Origin: Desulfovibrio sp.
GTDB taxonomy: Bacteria; Desulfobacterota; Desulfovibrionia; Desulfovibrionales; Desulfovibrionaceae
NCBI GenBank assembly: GCA_014804905.1
Contig: JAAUYX010000095.1
Span: 1 to 8,974 of the forward strand
Reading direction: 5' to 3'
DNA length: 8,974 nucleotides
Shown: positions 4,242 to 8,974 of the stretch, piece by piece
How positions within the stretch are numbered: position 1 is the stretch's first letter
Layout: each line of letters opens with the position of its first letter
Program-made: the position numbers and the translations under genes
Notes under the pieces: generated by a model
Told to the model about the DNA's origin: nothing
What the model saw: only the letters and a program-made list of their open reading frames with translations
Database searches by the model: none

Positions 4242-6764
4242 ATGAAAAAAATCAGAAAGCACCACAATGACTACCGCCCCGGCAGGGATTCGGTCCCCGC
4301 CGGGGAGGAACTGCTGGCGATTTTCGACCGTCAGGCGCGCCCCCTGCGCCTGGACGCGCTGCTGCGCGCGGCGCGCATCCCCCGACAGGGGAAACGCCAG
4401 CTCGAAGCGGAGCTCGCGGCCCTCGCCCGCGAGGGCAGGCTCGTGCGCCTCGCCGGGGGCCTGTGGACACGGCCCGAAAGCCTGCGCCAGGTCACGGGCC
4501 GCTACCGCACCCTGCGCGACGGCGCGGGCTTCGTGAGCCCGTTGCGCGAGGACGGCGCCCCCGCGGGGCCGGACATCTTCATCCATCCCGTCCAGCGCGG
4601 TGGGGCCTGGCACGGGGACCTCGTGGCCGCGGTGCTCGCGCCCGCAAGCCTGCGCCACGGCAAGGACAAGGCCCGCGGGCCCGAAGGCCGCGTGACCCAG
4701 GTCCTCGAGCGGGCGAACAGGGAAGTGCCCGTGCATCTCGTGCGGCGCACGGGCGAGACGCTCTTTTGCCGCCCGGCGGACAGCCGCATCCCGGTGAATT
4801 TCAGCGTGCGCCTGCCTGAAAAGACAGCCGGGGCCGCCAGGGCGCCGCGCCTGGAGCCGGGCGACCTGCTCCTCGTGGCCCCGGAAGAGGAGCTGGCCTC
4901 GGACCTCTGGAGCGCCCGCTTTGTGGGCGCCTATGGCCGCGAGGACGACGTGGCCGTGCAGGAGGAGCTCGTCAAGCTCAACCACGAGGCCCCGCGCGAA
5001 TTTCCCCCGGCCGCGCTGGCCGAGGCCGCCCGTCTGCCGCAAGGCCCCACGCCGGAAGACATGGCCGGGCGCGAGGATGTGCGCCAGCTCCCGCTCGTCA
5101 CCATCGACGGCACGGACGCGCGCGACTTTGACGACGCCGTGCAGGTGGAAAGGCGCGGCAAGGGCTGGCTCTTGCGCGTGGCCATCGCCGACGTGAGCCA
5201 CTATGTGCGGCCGGGCCGGGGCGCCCAGGGCGCCGGAGCCACGGGGGCGCTCGACGCCGAGGCGCTGGCCCGGGGCAATTCGTGGTATTTTCCGCGCTCG
5301 GTGGAGCCCATGCTGCCGCCCGCGCTCTCCAACGGGCTGTGCAGCCTCAAGCCCGAGGAGGACCGCCTCGCCATGCTGGTGGAATTGCCGCTGGACGAGA
5401 AAGGCCGCCCCGGCAAGCCCCGCTTCGCCCCGGTGGTCATGCGCTCGGCCGCGCGCCTCACCTATGATGCTGTCCGCGACGCCGTGCTCCACCGGGACGA
5501 GGCGGCACGGGCCGCCATCCGCGAACAGCCCCGCGGCGAGGCGGTGCTCGCCATGCTGGACGAGGCCTTCGCGCTCTACCGCGTGTTGCGGGAGGCGCGC
5601 ACCGCGCGCGGCAGCCTCGATTTCGACCTGCCCGAGGCCCGCTACGACTTCGACAAGGACGGCCGCGTCACGGGCGTGGGCGTGGTGGAGCGCCACGACG
5701 CGCACCGCCTCATCGAGGAATTCATGATTGCCGCCAACGAGGCCGTGGCCCGCTGGCTCGGCGAAAAGGGCGAGCCGGAATTTCTCTACCGCGTCCATCC
5801 GGAGCCGGACGCCGAGCGGCTGGAGGCGCTCTACACCACCCTCGAGGCCACGGCGCTGGAGAGCCTGCCCCCCACCTTGCGCGTCAACGGCAAGCCCGAA
5901 GCCGCGGCCCTGCGCGAAATCCTCGGCCGCGCCCAGGGCACGCCGCAGGAATATGTGGTCAACCGCCTCTCGCTGCGCGCGCTGCCGCAGGCCCGCTACC
6001 AGCCGGAGAATATCGGCCATTTCGGGCTCGCGTCCACGGCCTACTGCCACTTCACCTCGCCCATCCGCCGCTATGCGGACCTCTTGGTGCACCGGGCGCT
6101 CAAGGCGGCGCTGGGCAAGCCCTGCGGCGAAATCCCGGCCGGGCAGCGCCTTTTGCGCATCGGCGACCAGCTCAACCGCCGCGAGCGCGCGGCCATGGAG
6201 AGCGAGCGCGAAATGGCGCGCCGCCTCGCCTGCCTGAGTCTCTCGGGACGGGAGGGCGAGCATCTTTCCGGCGTTATCAGCGGCGTCACGCCCTTCGGCA
6301 TCTTTGTGGAGCTCGATGGGATGCCCGTGGAGGGCATGATCCGCCTCGAGGACCTCACGGACGACTGGTATGTCCATGACCCGGACCGCGCCTGCCTCAC
6401 GGGCGAGCGCCAGGGCCGCGTCTGGAAGCTGGGCCAGCCCGTGGAAGTGCGCCTTGAGGAGGTGGACATGGGGCGGCTCGAGATTCGCCTTTTGCCGCTG
6501 GGCCTGCCCGCACAGGGCTCCCGCAGGGCAACGCCCGCAGGGCCGCGCGGCCGTGGCAAGGCGGTTGGGGCCGGAACCCGCAAGGGAGGCCGGCGGCAGG
6601 AGAGCCCGCGGGGCCGCAAGGGCAGCCCCGAAGGCCGGAAGTCCCGGCCCGGACGCGAGGGCGCCCCGGAGAGGCCCCGGAAATCCGGCCGCTCCGGCAA
6701 GTCCGGTGCGCCCGCTGCCTCCCCCGCAAGCGGGCGCCCCCGCCGCGGCAGCAAGGCCCGCTGA
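4242..6764 (+). CDS. rnr: Ribonuclease R (RNB-family 3'-5' exoribonuclease)
   Basis: Processive, Mg2+-dependent 3'-5' exoribonuclease that degrades structured RNA and takes part in mRNA and rRNA quality control. The 840 residues show the RNase R order: an N-terminal winged-helix domain (about 20-80), cold-shock-like RNA-binding domains (about 83-225), the RNB catalytic domain with TIDGTDARDFDDAV (acidic residues D289, D295, D297, D298), HFTSPIRRYADLLVHR (F604 onward, with catalytic-type arginines), an S1 domain (about 672-752), and a basic Gly/Arg/Lys/Pro tail (about 757-840). The winged helix and basic tail mark it as RNase R rather than RNase II. E. coli RNase R has about 813 residues. The start MKKIRKHHNDYRPG has no purine-rich ribosome binding site; instead the pyrimidine run CCTCCTCC (4227-4234) precedes it. 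The stop overlaps the murJ start by one base (TGATG). Confidence 0.95.
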   Translation: MKKIRKHHNDYRPGRDSVPAGEELLAIFDRQARPLRLDALLRAARIPRQGKRQLEAELAALAREGRLVRLAGGLWTRPESLRQVTGRYRTLRDGAGFVSPLREDGAPAGPDIFIHPVQRGGAWHGDLVAAVLAPASLRHGKDKARGPEGRVTQVLERANREVPVHLVRRTGETLFCRPADSRIPVNFSVRLPEKTAGAARAPRLEPGDLLLVAPEEELASDLWSARFVGAYGREDDVAVQEELVKLNHEAPREFPPAALAEAARLPQGPTPEDMAGREDVRQLPLVTIDGTDARDFDDAVQVERRGKGWLLRVAIADVSHYVRPGRGAQGAGATGALDAEALARGNSWYFPRSVEPMLPPALSNGLCSLKPEEDRLAMLVELPLDEKGRPGKPRFAPVVMRSAARLTYDAVRDAVLHRDEAARAAIREQPRGEAVLAMLDEAFALYRVLREARTARGSLDFDLPEARYDFDKDGRVTGVGVVERHDAHRLIEEFMIAANEAVARWLGEKGEPEFLYRVHPEPDAERLEALYTTLEATALESLPPTLRVNGKPEAAALREILGRAQGTPQEYVVNRLSLRALPQARYQPENIGHFGLASTAYCHFTSPIRRYADLLVHRALKAALGKPCGEIPAGQRLLRIGDQLNRRERAAMESEREMARRLACLSLSGREGEHLSGVISGVTPFGIFVELDGMPVEGMIRLEDLTDDWYVHDPDRACLTGERQGRVWKLGQPVEVRLEEVDMGRLEIRLLPLGLPAQGSRRATPAGPRGRGKAVGAGTRKGGRRQESPRGRKGSPEGRKSRPGREGAPERPRKSGRSGKSGAPAASPASGRPRRGSKAR

Positions 6765-8407
6765 TGCCCCTGCTCACCGCCCGCCAGCGCATGGGCGCGG
6801 CCGCGCTCATCCTTGCAGGGAGCGCCATCCTGTCACGCCTCATGGGCCTTGTGCGCGACAAGGTCATCTCCTGGCAGTTCGGCGCGGGCGGCGAGGCGGA
6901 CCTCTATTTCGCGGCCTTCGTGGTGCCGGACATCATCAACTACCTGCTCGCGGGCGGTTTCATGTCCATCACCATCATCCCGCTGCTGGCCGCGCGCTTC
7001 CGCGAGGACGAGGCCGACGCCTGGCGCTTTTTCTCCTGCGTGTTCTTCTGGATGCTGGCGGCCTCGCTTATGCTCACGGGCGCGGGCATGATCTGGGCCG
7101 AACCGCTGGCACGCCTAACCGCCCCCGGCTTCGGGCCCGAGGCTTCGGCGCGGCTTGCCTTTTTCATGCGCCTTGTGCTCCCCGCGCAGGTGTTCTTCCT
7201 CGCCGGGGCCTGCTTCACGGCGCTTTTGCTGCTCCGGCGGCAGTTCAGCGTGCCCGCGCTCACGCCGCTCATCTATAATGGCTCAATCATCGCCGTGGGC
7301 CTCCTCCTGCCGCTGGTTCCGGGCGCGGGGGCGCTGTTCGGGCGCGGCGGCCACCTCGGCATGACCGGATACTGCGTGGGCGTGACCCTCGGCGCCGGGC
7401 TCGGGGCCTTTCTCCTGCCCTTCCAGGCCGCGCGCGCCGGGGGCCTGCGTCTTTCCTTCCAGTGGCGGCATCCGCTGCTCTTCCGCTTCCTCCTCATTGC
7501 GCTGCCGCTCATGCTGGGGCAGACGGTGGTCATGCTCGACGAGCAGTTTTTGCGCGTGTTCGGGAGCCTCGTGGGCGACGGCGCGGTGAGCCTGCTCAAC
7601 TACGGGCGGCGCATCGCGCAGGTCCCCGTGGGCCTCGTGGGGCAGGCCGCGGCCGTGGCCTCCTATCCCTTCCTCGTGCGCCTGCTCGCGGACGGAGAGC
7701 ACGAGCGCTTCGCCAGCACCTTACGCACGGCGCTCGGCGCGAGCGTCGGCCTCATCATCCCCTGCGCACTGCTGATGATGGCGGCCGCGTGGCCCATTCT
7801 CGGCATCATCTTTCAGGGCGGACGCTTCGGCCCGGAGGAGACGCTGGCGGCGCTGCCGCTGACACGGCTCATGCTCGCGGTGGCGCCCTGCTGGATATTT
7901 TATATGGTGCTCGTGCGCGCCTATTACGCGCACGGCGACACCCTCACCCCGGCCCTCACGGGCACGGTGGTGACCATCATCTGCATCCCGCTCTATTATC
8001 TGGCGGCGGTGCCGCAGGGGGCCTGGGCCGTGGCCGCGCTGTCGGGCCTGAGCGTGAGCGCCTATGTGGTGTGGCTCGCCGTCATCTGGGCGCGCCGCCA
8101 CGGCACGGCGGCCTTTGCGGGCCTTATGACGCTCGCGGGGCGCTGTCTCGCCTGTTCGGTCCCGGCCGCGGGCATCGCCTGGCTGGTAGCCGACGCGGCG
8201 CTCGCGCGGCTGCCGCTGCCGCCCTTTTTCGCCGCCTGCGCGGCGCTCGCGGCCAGCACGGCCGCCTTTCTCCTGGTGGGCCTGCCGCTCGCGCGCAGGC
8301 TGGCACCGGAGCTCATCGACATGGCGGTGCGGCCCCTCCGGGAGCGGCTCACCCGCAAAAAAGCCGGGGCGGCCGCGGGCGCTTGCCAAAACGGCAAAGA
8401 TGCATGA
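6764..8407 (+). CDS. murJ: Lipid II flippase MurJ (MviN family)
   Basis: Integral inner-membrane protein of 547 residues in the MOP superfamily. MurJ moves the peptidoglycan precursor lipid II across the cytoplasmic membrane. Seen: many hydrophobic segments along the whole length (compatible with 14 helices); the N-terminal family signature SRLMGLVRDKVISWQFGAG with R25, R31 and D32, then D46, matching residues essential in E. coli MurJ (R18, R24 and D39 positions); GGFMSITIIPLL in the second-helix region; and LNYGRRIAQVPVGLVGQ with Y280, R282 and R283, matching the region of E. coli R270. The C-terminal end (RKKAGAAAGACQNGKDA) is a short hydrophilic tail. The ATG shares its A with the rnr stop (TGATG), so translation is probably coupled and the genes share a transcript. 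It is somewhat longer than the usual roughly 510 residues. Confidence 0.95.
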   Translation: MPLLTARQRMGAAALILAGSAILSRLMGLVRDKVISWQFGAGGEADLYFAAFVVPDIINYLLAGGFMSITIIPLLAARFREDEADAWRFFSCVFFWMLAASLMLTGAGMIWAEPLARLTAPGFGPEASARLAFFMRLVLPAQVFFLAGACFTALLLLRRQFSVPALTPLIYNGSIIAVGLLLPLVPGAGALFGRGGHLGMTGYCVGVTLGAGLGAFLLPFQAARAGGLRLSFQWRHPLLFRFLLIALPLMLGQTVVMLDEQFLRVFGSLVGDGAVSLLNYGRRIAQVPVGLVGQAAAVASYPFLVRLLADGEHERFASTLRTALGASVGLIIPCALLMMAAAWPILGIIFQGGRFGPEETLAALPLTRLMLAVAPCWIFYMVLVRAYYAHGDTLTPALTGTVVTIICIPLYYLAAVPQGAWAVAALSGLSVSAYVVWLAVIWARRHGTAAFAGLMTLAGRCLACSVPAAGIAWLVADAALARLPLPPFFAACAALAASTAAFLLVGLPLARRLAPELIDMAVRPLRERLTRKKAGAAAGACQNGKDA

Positions 8408-8448
8408 GAATCGCGCCATCGCACTGAGCCCCGCCGGGCGCGGCGTCC

Positions 8449-8471
8449 GGCGACGGCTTCGCCACTTTTTT
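8449..8471 (+). terminator. Possible intrinsic terminator after murJ
   Basis: GGCGA (8449-8453) and TCGCC (8459-8463) form a 5-bp stem with a 5-base loop, followed after AC by six T residues (8466-8471). A competing stem, CGCCGG/CCGGCG (8432-8437 with 8447-8452), lies just upstream and overlaps it, so the two could be alternative folds. The stem is short, so termination may be incomplete. It is the most likely end of the rnr-murJ transcript. Confidence 0.5.
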
Positions 8472-8489
8472 CCGGCCACTTTATTTCCG
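8461..8489 (+). repeat. Two-copy tandem duplication in the TctC gene leader
   Basis: GCCACTTTTTTCCG (8461-8474) is followed directly by GCCACTTTATTTCCG (8475-8489), differing only by one inserted A in the T-run. The second copy merges into the Shine-Dalgarno sequence GGGAGGA (8489-8495). The first copy also forms the T-tract of the candidate murJ terminator. Confidence 0.75.
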
Positions 8490-8501
8490 GGAGGACCCTC
8501 C

Positions 8502-8974
8502 ATGAAAAAATGCCTCGTCCTGCTCGCCCTTGCCCTTGTGCTGGCCCCGGCGCTCGCCTCGGCCGCCGACTGGAAACCCACGGGCGACGTGAACGTCATC
8601 GTGGCCTACAAGGCCGGTTCCGGCACGGACACGGGCGCGCGCCTGCTCGCCTCCGAAGCGGAGAAGCATGTGGGCAAGACCCTCGTCATCAACAACCTGC
8701 CCGGCGCGGACGGCAAGATCGGCTGGACCCAGCTTGTGAACGCCAAGCCCGACGGCCAAACCATCGGCTTCATCAACCTGCCCACCTTCACCACGCTCGC
8801 CACCATGCCCGACTCCACCTTCAGCGTGGCCGACGTGGTGCCCATCGCCAACCATCTTTCCGAGACGGGCGTCGTGGTGGTCAAGGCCGACAGCCCGTGG
8901 AAGAGCCTCAAGGAGCTGGTGGAGGCCTGCAAGGCCAAGCCCACCTACCGCGCCTCCACCAACGGCGTGGAAGC
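8502..8974 (+). CDS. TctC-family (TTT transporter) periplasmic binding protein, 5' part
   Basis: Open frame from ATG at 8502 to the right edge without a stop (157 codons plus 2 bases), so the C-terminal half is outside the window. Residues 1-22 (MKKCLVLLALALVLAPALASA) form a clear Sec signal peptide with an AxA-like cleavage site before ADWKP. The mature part has the TctC/Bug signature: NVIVAYKAGSGTDTGARLLA (the GxGTDxxAR ligand loop, about 40-48), then NNLPGADGKIGW (ENrPGAgg-like), then AKPDGQTIGFINLPTF (PDGyTl-like). These proteins bind carboxylates such as citrate or other tricarboxylates and dicarboxylates and deliver them to TctA/TctB-type membrane subunits; the ligand cannot be read from this fragment. 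GGGAGGA at 8489-8495, six bases before the ATG, strongly supports the start. The membrane subunits would be expected just downstream of the window. Confidence 0.9.
   Translation, partial: MKKCLVLLALALVLAPALASAADWKPTGDVNVIVAYKAGSGTDTGARLLASEAEKHVGKTLVINNLPGADGKIGWTQLVNAKPDGQTIGFINLPTFTTLATMPDSTFSVADVVPIANHLSETGVVVVKADSPWKSLKELVEACKAKPTYRASTNGVE

Noticed and set aside
4224..6377. A 717-codon minus-strand open frame opposite rnr
   Set aside because: Long antisense frames are expected in GC-rich DNA. The translation is low complexity (His/Ala/Gly/Arg-rich), and the opposite strand carries all RNase R catalytic motifs.
1..8974. CRISPR array, tRNA, rRNA, insertion sequence or transposase genes
   Set aside because: None was recognised: no regularly spaced repeat-spacer pattern, no tRNA cloverleaf or CCA end, and no transposase-like protein on either strand.

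Overview
The window is strongly GC-rich, compactly coded bacterial DNA. The combination of RNase Y, the order zapB-zapA-6S RNA-rny, an RNase R with a long basic tail, and a tripartite tricarboxylate transporter (TTT/TctC-type) binding protein suggests a Gram-negative member of the Desulfovibrio group (Desulfobacterota, formerly Deltaproteobacteria). This is inferred from family content and gene order, not from a database search.

Layout. Minus strand, 2894 down to 1: a cluster reading zapB - zapA - 6S RNA (ssrS) - structured spacer - rny (RNase Y) - a start-overlapping membrane gene resembling the TRIC/UPF0126 family that runs off the left edge. Positions 2895-3179 form a divergent promoter region. 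Plus strand, 3180 to the right edge: a Bax inhibitor-1 (BI-1/TMBIM) family membrane protein closed by a strong intrinsic terminator; an AT-richer non-coding island of about 290 bases with a nested palindrome; then rnr (RNase R) and murJ (lipid II flippase), whose stop and start codons share a base; then a weak terminator and the 5' part of a TctC-family periplasmic binding protein that runs off the right edge.

Function. The left cluster joins cell-division factors (ZapB, ZapA) to RNA-level regulators (6S RNA, which binds RNA polymerase, and the endonuclease RNase Y). The right operon joins the 3'-5' exonuclease RNase R to the flippase for peptidoglycan precursors, so each strand carries one ribonuclease next to a cell-envelope or division gene. 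The BI-1 and TctC genes look like separate transcription units.

No clearly new multi-gene system is visible. The least explained parts are non-coding: (i) the hairpin-packed spacer between 6S RNA and rny; (ii) a perfect three-copy 14-nt tandem repeat running into the ribosome binding site of the BI-1 gene, with a similar two-copy duplication before the TctC gene; (iii) the AT-rich nested palindrome upstream of rnr. The partial membrane gene at the left edge, which appears to have lost the family's signature motif, is also worth a look.
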